The position numbers and the translations under genes were made by a program. A DNA stretch of 64,000 nucleotides from Micromussa lordhowensis (Eukaryota; Cnidaria; Anthozoa; Scleractinia; Lobophylliidae), in assembly GCA_964020085.1 (NCBI GenBank), contig OZ026600.1, forward strand, positions 32,668,820 to 32,732,819, in the 5' to 3' direction. Below the pieces are notes generated by a model. It made no database searches and was not told the DNA's origin. It was given only the letters and a program-made list of their open reading frames with translations. This document shows, piece after piece, positions 12,489 through 22,348 of this stretch (positions are counted from its first letter, which is position 1; the number at the start of each line of letters is the position of its first letter).

Positions 12489-13854
12489 CTAGAGAAAAAT
12501 CGCGCAGTTCGTTTTTCGCGCTTGTGCTACGGAAGAAGCGGAGGCTACAGCAGCCGAAGGGGTAACGGCCGTACTGCTTGCTAAAACAGACGCAGTGTTA
12601 GACATGTTCATGACTTTCTTAGTTTGAGTATAATATTCCGCCGTGTCAAGGGACCTCCAACCAACATGTCTGGCCACTTCCTCTGAAGACACACCAAGGA
12701 GAGATAGGGTGATGGAACATCCGCTTCGAAAGCTGTGCATGGATTCCCCATTGTGGATGCCTAAGGTCTTAAGGTGTTGAACGAGGCGGTTAGCAACCGC
12801 GGAACCAATAAACGGACTAGTTGAGACTGCGGTCTTGTTGGTAGTTCTGAATAAATGACCGTCCCTGAGATTAACGGCCATGAGATCACACAGTTGCACG
12901 TACAAACGCAGATTGGAGACCGGACAAACTGAAGTGTCGGAGCATTTTTTGACCATGAATGTGTTGGAATTTTTTCCCCTGAGGGTCTTGCCAAAGGTAT
13001 GTTTGAAGAGAAAACCTTCATCATCGGGGAGAGTTAACACTTCCTTGGTGAAAATCCTGCCTAAATCTGACGCTCTATCTCCAGCAAAAAATTCTAGACA
13101 AAAAAAGCTAGATCCCTAGCATAAATATAACGCTGCAAAGGTGATATTCGGGGCGCGAAAACGTTTTCTTTCAAAAAGGAGCATAAGCGTAAAAGTTTAT
13201 CGAAAAACAGAGGGACAGCCTGTTTAGGGGTAACTCTAGCACAAGCGTGTTCTTCACGAACCAAAACGAGGTACTGTTTAACACTGATGAGAGGCAGGGT
13301 TACCAATGCCCAGCAAGTCGTTCCATTCACCCCCTCGGCCCGACTCTACGAAGAGCGAACGTAGTTTTCCAATAAGATTTGCAACTGTCCCTGCTCCCAG
13401 GGTAAATGGACATGGACAAACTTCGGCCTTCTTGGAATCAAACAAAGAACAGGTTGGAACGTGGACTTTGGTCTTCCCCTTGCTGTCTTTCCAAACTAAG
13501 AAACGAGTGACGTCACGAGGGGAGGCTGACAATAATGTTTTGGGGCGCGGGAAGGAAGAAAGGAAACTCTCGAACTCTTTTTCGAAGTTTGGACTTCTGT
13601 ACCTGGTACGGTTTGCGATCGTGAACAGCTTGCAAAGTCTCTAAACGGCGGTCCAAAGAGGGGAGATCGAGGGACACTACATGGGGATTATGAACAGGCG
13701 CCAACGACTTGCGCTTATATCCACAGGCTTGGCAAAAGCGAAATCCGGTATCATTAGGATATGAGCAATCCGGGCACGGTACCGCTGGTTTCCATATGCG
13801 AGGTACTTCTGGAAGTGGCTGAAACCCCGAAAACGAGAAAAACGAAGTTAACAT
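12489..13854 (-). pseudogene. Ngaro tyrosine recombinase with N-terminal zinc ribbon (several frameshifts)
   Basis: Pieces in order: 13854-13513 with a CPDC and CQACG four-cysteine zinc ribbon; 13532-13278 with VTRFLVWKDSKGKTKVH, CPCPFTLGAGTVANLIGKLR and GRGGEWNDLLGIGNP (core-binding domain); 13330-13094 ending IYARDLAFF; then 13040-12489, the catalytic domain with HSFRSGCS (HxxR), VARHVGW, and the nucleophile Tyr in AEYYTQ. At least two frame changes lie between the pieces (near 13290 and 13070-13094). The recombinase would join circular cDNA into the genome. Confidence 0.8.
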
Positions 13855-14118
13855 AGTTCATGAGCCATGAATCCGGAATGCCCAAAGATCCCATTGGAGA
13901 GGGCGTGACGCCCAAGGCGAAGGACCTGATTTTGTGGGGAATAAAAGAACGTTGTTATTGCCCTTGGAGGCTAGCTTGTACGCACACGATGCTCGACGAA
14001 AAACCAGGGGCCACCAGTACTTCCTAGGAGAAATGTCAGGTACTATAATGGTGAAAGTACAGGACTGAGACTCCAACAACCTAAAGAGTGGGCTAATGAG
14101 CAAAAAAGGAGGAAACAC

Positions 14119-16010
14119 TTACGCGTTTTCTTGTCTTGCGATGTTTTGAGCAAACACATTAGTACCAGCTGATTGTGGACACGGGAACGGAGAAAAGAAA
14201 GGGAGAGGATTCCCAGAGCGATTGTAGCGCACATTAGATGGAAGGGCCATCAAATCGATGGTGTGAGGACCGAAAGTGGTGTCTATCCGTTTCCACATAT
14301 CTTGGCTGAGCGTGCAATCGAGGTCGGACAAAACTCGCGAGGGTGGATCTGCCGGATTAAGATGAGATGGCACGTAATGCAAGGATAGAGAAAGGTTGTG
14401 AGCCATGGTGAAAAGAAATAAATCCTTGAGGGTATCTGAGATGATCGGGGATTTTGAAATTTGCTTCTCCCAGGTATCCAGAAGAACTTTGTTGTCCACG
14501 AAGACGTCGACTCTGGCGTTGAAGGAGTGGGCAGGAAGGCACTGAACAGCGTTGAAAAGGGCCTGGGTTTCCTTAGCCGCAATATGGTACCCACGAATGG
14601 TTTCGTCCCAGTACCCACGAGCCTCTAAGGGAGCCCCCCCTGAGAGTTTGAGACTAGCACCCCAGCCAGAAAAGGAAGCATCTGAAAATAACGTAAGTTG
14701 AAAGTGACACTCGTCCTTCCAGGGAAGAAAGCCTTCCCAAGAATCTAAGAATCTCCAATGTAACAAATCTTTGCGGACATCCTTGGTGATACGGATCTGG
14801 GATGTGGACGCTTTGGAGCAGCGGGAAATAGCCCGGTATGCTTCGTTAGAAAATAACTTAGCCGCAGGGACCAATAAGGCAAAAGATGTAGTCTTACCTG
14901 CAAATTTCTGCAAGTTTTTTAAGGATACCGTTTTGTGATTGAGGATAGATTCTCGAAGTGAAGCAAATTTGGCGCGTTTATCTTGTGGAAGAATAAACGC
15001 TTGCTTAAGCGAGTCACAAATATAGCCCAGGAATCTGAGAGCGGTAGAGGGCTGGAGCACGCATTTCTTGAGACCGATGAAATTTCCCAAGGAAATGAGG
15101 ACTGAACAAGCAATGAAAGCTGCCATCTCTGCCAGGGCGCGAAACCAGAGTAGGAAGATTGAGTAAACGACAAACGAAGCTGGCCGCAATGTCTGTCGTC
15201 AATGTACTGCAAACAGGGCACCCCAAGGGAACGAATATAGACAGTAGCAGCCATTCCTATACTGTGATATACAAATGCACTGGCTTTCCAACCAAAAGGT
15301 ATAGTGGTAAAAACGAAATACCACCCTTTCCATTGTAGGCCAAAAACGGTGGAGCTAGAGGGGTGGAGGCGCACGTGGTCATAGCCACTGTTATCGTCGA
15401 AAGATGTTTGAAAGTGGCCAGGGAGGACATATCGGGGAAGATCGGTGATATAATCTAGCGTAAATGGACAGTCCTTAATCCAGCAATTAAGAAACCTTTC
15501 GTCATGACACATGCGTGGTGAATTAGGCTCCACTGTAATGGGCATGACCAGATACGGCGGGTTAACTTTACCTGCCTCTCCCCAGACGAGCAGGGAGCCG
15601 TTGGAAACTCTTTCAAGAATTGTGCGAGAAATGAAATCTTTGAAGCGCCCGCACGACGGAGAATTGGGAAACGCCATACTTGATGCATCGCTACTGCTAA
15701 AATGGCGGCCTTGAAAGGTACCGTGAAAAGGAAAGAAAAATTGCTTAACGTTAACGCCTTCAGACAGGAAGCTATGGATCTCGGACCGTTTAGGATAATC
15801 CTGGAGGACAGGCTCCCAGCCTGACAAACAGTTGGACAGATTTCCAGATGAAAATTTGCTAGGGTCTCGAAATCGAAGCATTGACGGGGACGCATAGACG
15901 GATCCGGACGATATCATGTGAACTGACGGAAGTGGTCCGGCCCAGCTAGCGGGTTTGCCCTCCCAATCACACCAGTCTTCGTTAACGCTTTGGGATCTAA
16001 GTTGAGCCAA
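14119..16010 (-). pseudogene. Ngaro RT-RNase H (frameshifted)
   Basis: The first frame (16010-14919) holds the reverse transcriptase: FDDNSGYDHV with the motif A Asp, GWYFVFTTIPFGWKAS, and the catalytic LQYIDDRH. The second frame (15189-14119) carries RNase H: TLFSDASFSGWGA (first Asp), AAKETQALFNAV (Glu), DVFVDNK (Asp) and YVPSHLNPADPPSR (final Asp). The frame change lies just after YIDD, near 15180, so one indel separates polymerase from RNase H. Catalytic residues survive, so decay is recent to moderate. Confidence 0.85.
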
Positions 16011-16459
16011 TGTGCGGGCGAATAAATAGGAGGAAATCTAAAGTTCCAAAATAAGAGAAATAAAAACTAAAATAAGCGAGAGGTAAAATGATCCCAAAAA
16101 GCAAAAAGAACAGGGGAACTGTGCAACAGGGAGGGCCCAGACCCACTAGCCGAACCGGACCAGGAACTCGTCCGAAGACAAGTTATAGGGTGTATATTTA
16201 GATTACCCTTCTGGACACGGTTAAGCCAGTGGACAGGGAAAAAGAAAGAAATGGAAAACGAAAATACATGGAGACAACATGGAGACTACAAGTTTTTATT
16301 AACAACCAAAAGAGACTCGTTTACGGTTGACATCGTAGTATGGACCCCGCTTAGCCCAACAGGATCTAGCGTAGTGGCCACGCCTGCGTGCGATAGTGCT
16401 TAAATCAAGATCACATTGAAACAAGGCCAGATTCGTGCCAAACGCCCCAGTGAAGATAT

Positions 16460-16585
16460 GTATCCCATTTTAGATATTTCCCATTTTAGAGATTCCCCAT
16501 TTTAGAGATTGCCTATTTTAGACATTCCCCATTTTAGAGATTCCCCACCCCGTTCCCCGTTCCGCGTTCCCCATTCCCTAAGCGC
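16460..16585. repeat. Minisatellite array, right, inverted relative to the left array
   Basis: ATTTTAGAGATTCCCC units, then CCCCGTTCCCCGTTCC at the outer side; exact reverse order of 10806-11036. Confidence 0.7.
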
Positions 16586-16690
16586 GATATCCCTTGTTGA
16601 TCCTGAGTTTTGCCGAAGCAAATCCGTCAAAGTTTATGCCGTCTAGCAAGGACACACACTTGATTCCAAGTGGTCTTGCTTTGGCAGTCT

Positions 16691-16836
16691 GGCCTGGGTT
16701 ATTCAAAGGTGGATAAAACTATCCAGCGGTTAAATCACTATCCAGTGGATAGCGTGGTTTGTTTTGTTAACACTTATCCACTGGATAGCGATTTATCCGG
16801 TGAATAGCGTTATTCAGCCTTCGAACAACTGGGACC
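16691..16836. mobile_element. TIR MITE, second member of the TTGTTCAAAG family
   Basis: GGCCTGGGTTATTCAAAGG to CTTCGAACAACTGGGACC, 146 bp, with the same internal ATCCAGTGGATAGCG motifs as 51016-51162. Confidence 0.68.
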
Positions 16837-17148
16837 TGGACTTTGATGATGGTGGTAAACGGGCAAACGCCTTTGTGTTGTTTCGTTGCCCGTTTTGCAA
16901 TCACATCGTTTGTAATATTTTTGTTTTGTAACTCTTCTCATTTGCGGTCCGGGCAACACGACAAGTACGTCTTTATTCATTCACGCACTTTCAAGAGGGT
17001 GGTAAAAGGGGACATGCGGGGAGTACCAATCACACTTCACGCTGAACCGACTTTTCTATTAAATCACGCATCACGGAGAATTTTTTTCACCAATCACGCG
17101 TCACGTAAAAAGAAGTAAGTACATCGCCAATTTTACTTTCTCGACCCT

Positions 17149-17626
17149 ACAAGGCTGTTTTGACGTCGCTTAACACGGCCTTTCTGCCAATATCTCGGTC
17201 ACGTTTCAAGCGACACTAAATCTCTCTGCTTATCTCATTAACCACTGTTTGGCGGTTTTGTGTAAATTTTTGGGTGATTCTTGTGCATTTTGGGAAGGAG
17301 ATATCTTTTCTCAAAGGATAGGTTAAATTGAGGAAAATATGAAATGTTGAAGATTTGATGGATTTGGAAAATTAGCGGTTTTGTGTTAAGTTTTGGATGA
17401 TTTTTGGGCATTTTCTTTCTTCTTTTCTATCTTTTTCTTTGATGGATTTGGAAAATTGAAATTTGAAGTGAAGAATTAGTAGACGGATACCAAACAGTCT
17501 CCTATTAACCTGAGGCTCTCTTTTGCGGGGGTTAACTGTCTGGTAGTGTTTCCAACCCATCTTAATCCTAACAATTTCCTTTTAATATCACTACAAATTT
17601 CACTCCTATTCATGTTTACCCCCGCC
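17149..17626. mobile_element. Partial inverted copy of the TTAA MITE
   Basis: Matches 43374-43789 in reverse (GCCAATATCTCGGTCACGTT, CATCTTAATCCTAACAATTT), keeping the GTTTACCCCCGCC end only. Contains an internal duplication of the GATTTGGAAAATT segment. Confidence 0.62.
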
Positions 17627-18830
17627 TCAAAGGAGGCCACTCCAAAAAACGATTATTTTTTGTCACCCCTAATAATAAACCTTACACTAAGCTTAGCCAC
17701 TCACTGAAGTTTAAGCTTGTAAAGTGTAGGTTTTCCTTTTGAAATTTGTCTCCAAATTCGAACATCGATGCCGCCATTTTGAACATCACTCAGCAGCCCG
17801 GCCGCGTTTTCGTGACGTAATTCCGTCCGAAAGATGACTTCCGAAGAGGCTTTTATCTACCACTCTGGGCTGTGGCTGCTATTGAGCCATATTATTTTGA
17901 ACCACACATGCTCCAAACTTCGATAGCATTGAAGATAGTGAAGTGGAAAATTGCTTGAAAAAAAAACATGGATTTTGCTGGCCTTGTGAAGGATGCCAAG
18001 TCGGTTGCAGGTTTTTCTCTTCGAGTCGGACCAAATGACGTCACATAACAAGACAGTTTCAAAATGGCGGCCTCCGAAGTTGATCTTTCTAGACGAATTT
18101 CTTCATGATAGCGGGCACTTCAGAGGCTGAAACTTCGGTGAGTGGAAAAGCTGAATGTTTACTTGCTATAGGCGAAGACTAAAAAAACAAGCTTTCTGGA
18201 GTTACCTTCTCCTTTAAAAGGAGAACTCTGCCGATTCAACCAAAGAAATGCATCGGCAAATGTTTCAAACACTTTTCCTCGAAAATGACAGTTATTGGCT
18301 AAAATAAAAGTGCTGACTCGTACGTCCGAGTGGGAGATTTGTATCCAGGAGGCTCCTGTATAATCTGGGAGAGTTTTCGCCGTCTGTGAGCAGGCTCCCG
18401 ACGAGCGCGAAAAAAATATAATAGGGCAAGCGAAGCGAGCCCAGCGTGGTGGGATTTTTCCCTCTCCAGACCACTCTCGGCTATCTCCGCACGCCTGTCT
18501 ATTTCCTTCCCCTGTAACACAATCGGGAGCCTGTTCACACGCCAAATTGGGAGCTGAGATCTTAATGTATACGAATTAGGAAGACGTCTATGCCACTCAG
18601 TTGCCATGCTTTGATGTACAGGCAATATTTGTGCCGAAGCTTTACCCCTGTAAATCCTCATCTATGCGGCAACATTTTTATATCTGTGAATGACATACCG
18701 TGGCTTTTGAATTCAGTCGGCCTTTATATGATGGCTTTAATTAAGTGGTACACAAGCGTTTTCCTTGAATAGTCCCTGACTCTCAACGTCTCTTATCGTT
18801 TCAGCCGTTTTGGACGACATTATTTCAGAC
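17627..18830. other. Intergenic, repeat fragments
   Basis: Contains GCAGGCTCCCGACGAGCGCG and CGGGAGCCTGTTCACACGCC (about 18389-18545), a degraded foldback. No supported gene. Confidence 0.5.
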
Positions 18831-18971
18831 CTTTCAGACGATAATGATGACACAGAGAACTAACTCTGAAGTGTAACTGTTAAGTGCTAAATAAACCCGT
18901 GAATAACCCACTGGGCGTTAGCCCTAGTAAAGGGAATCAGGAAACCACACGAGGTAAAGAAAAAATCTTTT

Positions 18972-19044
18972 GACCTCGGTGGGAATCGAACCCACGACCT
19001 CCGGATAAGATCTACCGTTACTCTGCCGACTGAGCTACGAGGTC
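18972..19044 (-). tRNA. tRNA-like sequence, unit 1 (probably a pseudogene)
   Basis: 73 nt with a perfect 7-bp acceptor stem (GACCTCG/CGAGGTC), a 4-bp D stem with GCTCAGTCGGCAGAG, and a T arm GTGGGTTCGATTCCCAC. The anticodon arm (around GTAGATCTTATC) does not form a normal 5-bp stem with a 7-nt loop, so no anticodon is assigned. Intact A and B boxes could drive pol III. Confidence 0.55.
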
Positions 19045-19268
19045 GGACAGAGAAAGTCGGGGACGATTTAGATGGTGAATCGCGGCGAAGAGAGAGTAAG
19101 GGTACATATGAATGTTGTGCCGCGTAGCACTAAGAACACAAATGATGACACAGAGAATTAACTCTGAAGTGTAAATTTAAGTGCTAAATAAACCCGTGAA
19201 TAACCCACTGGGCGTTAGCCCTAGTAAAGGGAATCAGGGAACCACACGAGGTAAAGAAAAAATCTTTT

Positions 19269-19341
19269 GACCTCGGTGGGAATCGAACCCACGACCTCCG
19301 GATAAGATCTACCGTTACTCTGCCGACTGAGCTACGAGGTC
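19269..19341 (-). tRNA. tRNA-like sequence, unit 2 (identical)
   Basis: Same 73 nt as unit 1, including the defective anticodon arm. Confidence 0.55.
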
Positions 19342-19600
19342 GGACAGAGAAAGTCGGGGACGATTTAGATGGTGAATCGCGGCGAAGAGAAAGTAAGGGT
19401 ACATAATGTTGTGCCGCGTAGCACTAAGAACACAAATGATGACACAGAGAATTAACTCTGAAGTGTAAATTTAAGTGCTAAATAAACCCGTGAATAACCC
19501 ACTGGGCGTTAGCCCTAGTAAAGGGAATCAGGGAACCACACGAGGTAAAGAAAAAATCTTTTGACCTCACCATCTAAATCGTCCCCGACTTTCTCTGTCC

Positions 19601-19655
19601 GATCTCGTAGCTCAGTCGGCAGAGTAACGGTAGATCTTATCCGGAGGTCGTGGGT
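19601..19655 (+). pseudogene. Truncated, inverted tRNA-like sequence
   Basis: First 55 nt of the same tRNA-like sequence on the opposite strand (GATCTCGTAGCTCAGTCGGC), cut inside the T arm. Confidence 0.6.
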
Positions 19656-20249
19656 TTTTTTCTTTACCTCGTGTGGTTCCCTGATTCCTTTTACTAGGGC
19701 TAACGCCCAGTGGGTTATTCACGGGTTTATTTAGCACTTAAATTTACACTTCAGAGTTAATTCTCTGTGTCATCATTTGTGTTCTTAGTGCTACGCGGCA
19801 CAACATTCGTATGTACCCTTACTTTCAGACGATAGCTGGATTCGGATATGGTCTGATGCATTGCCAAAAATGATCGGTCGACAAAATGGACAAAAATAAC
19901 ACAGACGTTCATAGTCCTTGTGCGAAGTTTAACTATTTTTCTCAGGTAAATTAAGGACTGGCTTTTCAGTTCCGCAGCGCCCCCTGCGTTGATCTTTGCC
20001 TTAGGTACCAGGCCTGCAAATTTCGTGCTTGAAAGGGGAGCCATTGGCGGCGCCATCTTGAATTTTTGGGGCACTGTGTTCGTCACACGTACACAGTTGG
20101 TTTTCAAGTTTTGGATTAAAAAGTGAAGAAGTTGCAATATATTACTTTTGAATATTTTCTAAACGTAAGCGAACGAAATTTTTCTCAAGTGTTGGCTATT
20201 CAAAAATAAAGTGCGCAGTTCGATCGGCGGGTAAGCTTATATATATCGA

Positions 20250-21172
20250 TCTGGAGCTTCAATTAGCTGAAGAAAACCGTCTGGTAGTTTATAAAAGACA
20301 ATCAGTCATTGGAAATACTCAAGTGGAAAGGTGAGTGTTCTGTTTGATGCAAGTTGTTTTGTTACTGCTTGATCTGGCTACAGTTAGCTTACGCATAAGC
20401 ATTTTTAAGCATATAGTGACACTTAGTTCGATCGCATATTTACCCAAGCCATTAATAATGAAACCAGGATTAAACCTGTTATTTACTGTTAAGCAGTTCT
20501 TTCAGCAACTGAGGCTGGATTTAAGAAACGAGCTATGTAAGTGCTTATATTGAAACTTGAGTGATTCTACAAAGCTTAAAAAGTTTCCATTCAATAATCT
20601 TTGAAATCATCATTGAAGTGGTGTGAGGATTTTGTTTCGAGTGACTCCAGCAAAACATTCTAGAGGACTAAGATGTATTACCAAATTTTGTTTCTAACCA
20701 AAGCCTTAAAAAAAGCGATTTTTTAAAACATTTAGCTATAAAAAATTGCGAGAAAACGATTCTTAAAAACATTTAAGAAATCGTTAAAAAGCGGTTAAAA
20801 AATATATATACACGACGTTCTCAGACGTCATTATCAAGTGAAAAGGAAATAGTATGAAAAATTCTTTAAATACAAGAAAAACAATAGTTCATTAAAAAAG
20901 CCTTCCCTCTTTATTCACAAGGTATGATATTGTTTGTTGTCTTACATCAGCTAAGGGGCATTGTGACAAAAGCATACAAACTGGCAAAAGATGTGTCATC
21001 TTGGCAGTCCTGCTAAGAAAAGATGTGCCATCTTCATAGCAGGATTGTTTGCTTTTGCCACAAATTCAGGGGAAAAAAGATATTCATGAAGACTAAGTTA
21101 CAATTTTGTTTTTAATTTTTTCTCCCCAAAGATTACTGCTATGAGAAGAATATGGCTCTTCTGACTTGAATG
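20250..21172 (+). repeat. Tandem duplication, left copy (about 0.92 kb)
   Basis: CTGGAGCTTC at the left edge, then an AAAG|GTGAGT donor-like site at about 20328-20338, GCTACAGTTAGCTTA, a cloverleaf-like inverted repeat and AAAGATTACTGCTATGAGAA. The same landmarks recur in order at 21250-22109, offset about 1000 bp at the left end. No coding frame is conserved. Confidence 0.72.
20961..21063. repeat. Cloverleaf-like inverted repeat, left copy
   Basis: Outer arms TTGTGACAAAAGCATAC and GTTTGCTTTTGCCACAA pair over 17 positions. Inside are a hairpin AAGATGTGTCATCTT and a stem CAGTCCTGCTA/TAGCAGGATTG that carries a second hairpin AAGATGTGCCATCTT. Confidence 0.65.
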
Positions 21173-21249
21173 CAAGCAAGCAAAATTATATCCCAAGAAT
21201 TGTCTAATTGAAAATTACATTCCCAATTTGATCATGAGGTCTACATCAA

Positions 21250-22109
21250 TCTGGAGCTTCGATGGTTGAAGAAAGTTGTATTGTATATTATAGAAGGCAA
21301 TCAATCTTGGAAATATTGAAGTAGTAAGGTGAGTTTACTTTTGATGCAGGCTGTTTTGTTACGTTTAAATTAGGCTACAGTTAGCTTAAGTATAAGCAAT
21401 TAAGCTTCTGCATTATTTTTCTTTACTGTACTTTTCTAATGCAAGCTTTTGCTTAGTTCAATCGTAAAAAAGGACAACTTTATCCATGCATATCTGTAAA
21501 AAGCTATTATCAACACACCAGAATTGGTGGGATCCAAAGGGAGCCCACCAGGTTTAAACCAGTTTTATTTACTGTCAAGCAATTCTTTCAGGAACTTGAT
21601 TTGATAATCAAGCTGTATCAACACTTGAGTCATTCTACAAAACCTAAAAAAAATTCCATTGCCTTAATTCATAATAAATTTGTTACAAGGCCCACAGGAC
21701 TACGTACTTTTCCTTGAAATCATCATGTTCTAGGTTTGACTGCAATTGTTTGAGGATACTGGTTCTCAGTGACTCCACCAAAACATTCTAAAGGACTATC
21801 ATGTATTATGAAATTTTGTTTCTAACCAAAGCCTTCTCTCTTTATCCACAAGGCATTAATTTTTTGTTGTCGTCTTTCATCGTCAAGGGGCATTGTGACA
21901 AAAGCATACTAACTGGCAAAAGATGTGTCATCTTGGCAGTCCTGCTAAGAAAAGATGTGCCATCTTCATAGCAGGATTGTTTGCTTTTGTCACAAATTCA
22001 GGGGAGAAAATAAGAAATTAATGTTACAAGACTGAGTTGCAATAATTTTTATTTCACTCTTCCCAAAGATTACTGCTATGAGAAGGCTATGGCTCTTTTG
22101 ACTTAAATG
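21250..22109 (+). repeat. Tandem duplication, right copy (about 0.86 kb)
   Basis: Diverged partner of 20250-21172; ends upstream of the 3' end of the minus-strand kinase gene. The donor-like GTGAGT is preserved (about 21328-21337), which might mark a duplicated non-coding first exon. Confidence 0.7.
21893..21995. repeat. Cloverleaf-like inverted repeat, right copy
   Basis: Same four-part structure and length as 20961-21063 with few changes; one change (GCCACAA to GTCACAA) improves outer pairing. Confidence 0.65.
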
Positions 22110-22348
22110 CATGTTACACATTTCACTATAATTTTCCCTCTCATTCTTGCTATAAACCAGTTGTCAAGGGCTTAAATTATAATCAAGTCATTCAATTTGT
22201 AACCCTGTTAAGAAAATGTGTTAGGTGTGGTTGGCCTTATCACAAAGCCCAAGAGAAATACACCTGTCGTTAAAAGGCTGTAGTTGCTTTTACCTTAAGT
22301 AAAGTAATCATCTTTGTTTTTCTCTTTTTCTTCTACAGTCTATTCTTT

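Larger units (their letters stand above)
11993..16442 (-). mobile_element. Ngaro-type (DIRS order) tyrosine-recombinase retroelement, degenerate
   Basis: On the minus strand the order is RT-RNase H, then a zinc-ribbon region, then tyrosine recombinase. Terminal structure is split direct repeats rather than LTRs: X1 16383-16442, internal, Y1 12266-12325, X2 12194-12253, Y2 11993-12052. X1/X2 and Y1/Y2 are 60-bp pairs with a few mismatches. The A1-internal-B1-A2-B2 layout is that of Ngaro/PAT elements, not DIRS1 inverted repeats. These integrate through a circular intermediate by recombinase without target duplication. Several frameshifts in both coding regions show the copy is dead. No gag was identified. 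Confidence 0.82.
18842..19821 (-). repeat. Cluster of about 295-bp tRNA-containing units (SINE-like) with target duplication
   Basis: Two direct units (18842-19140 and 19141-19434), then a third truncated at about 19569 and joined to an inverted unit (19570-19821). Each unit contains a tRNA-like sequence and a tail with GGGCGTTAGCCCTAG. CTTTCAGACGATA flanks the whole cluster (18831-18843, 19822-19834), a 13-bp target duplication. Confidence 0.78.

Noticed and set aside
13858..14118. Separate small gene between the Ngaro RT-RNase H and recombinase
   Set aside because: It is the linker portion of the element in a shifted frame and not a gene of its own.
18159..18661. Overlapping minus-strand frames of 120-128 codons
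   Set aside because: They span a degraded foldback repeat, have no domain, and two frames are open by chance.
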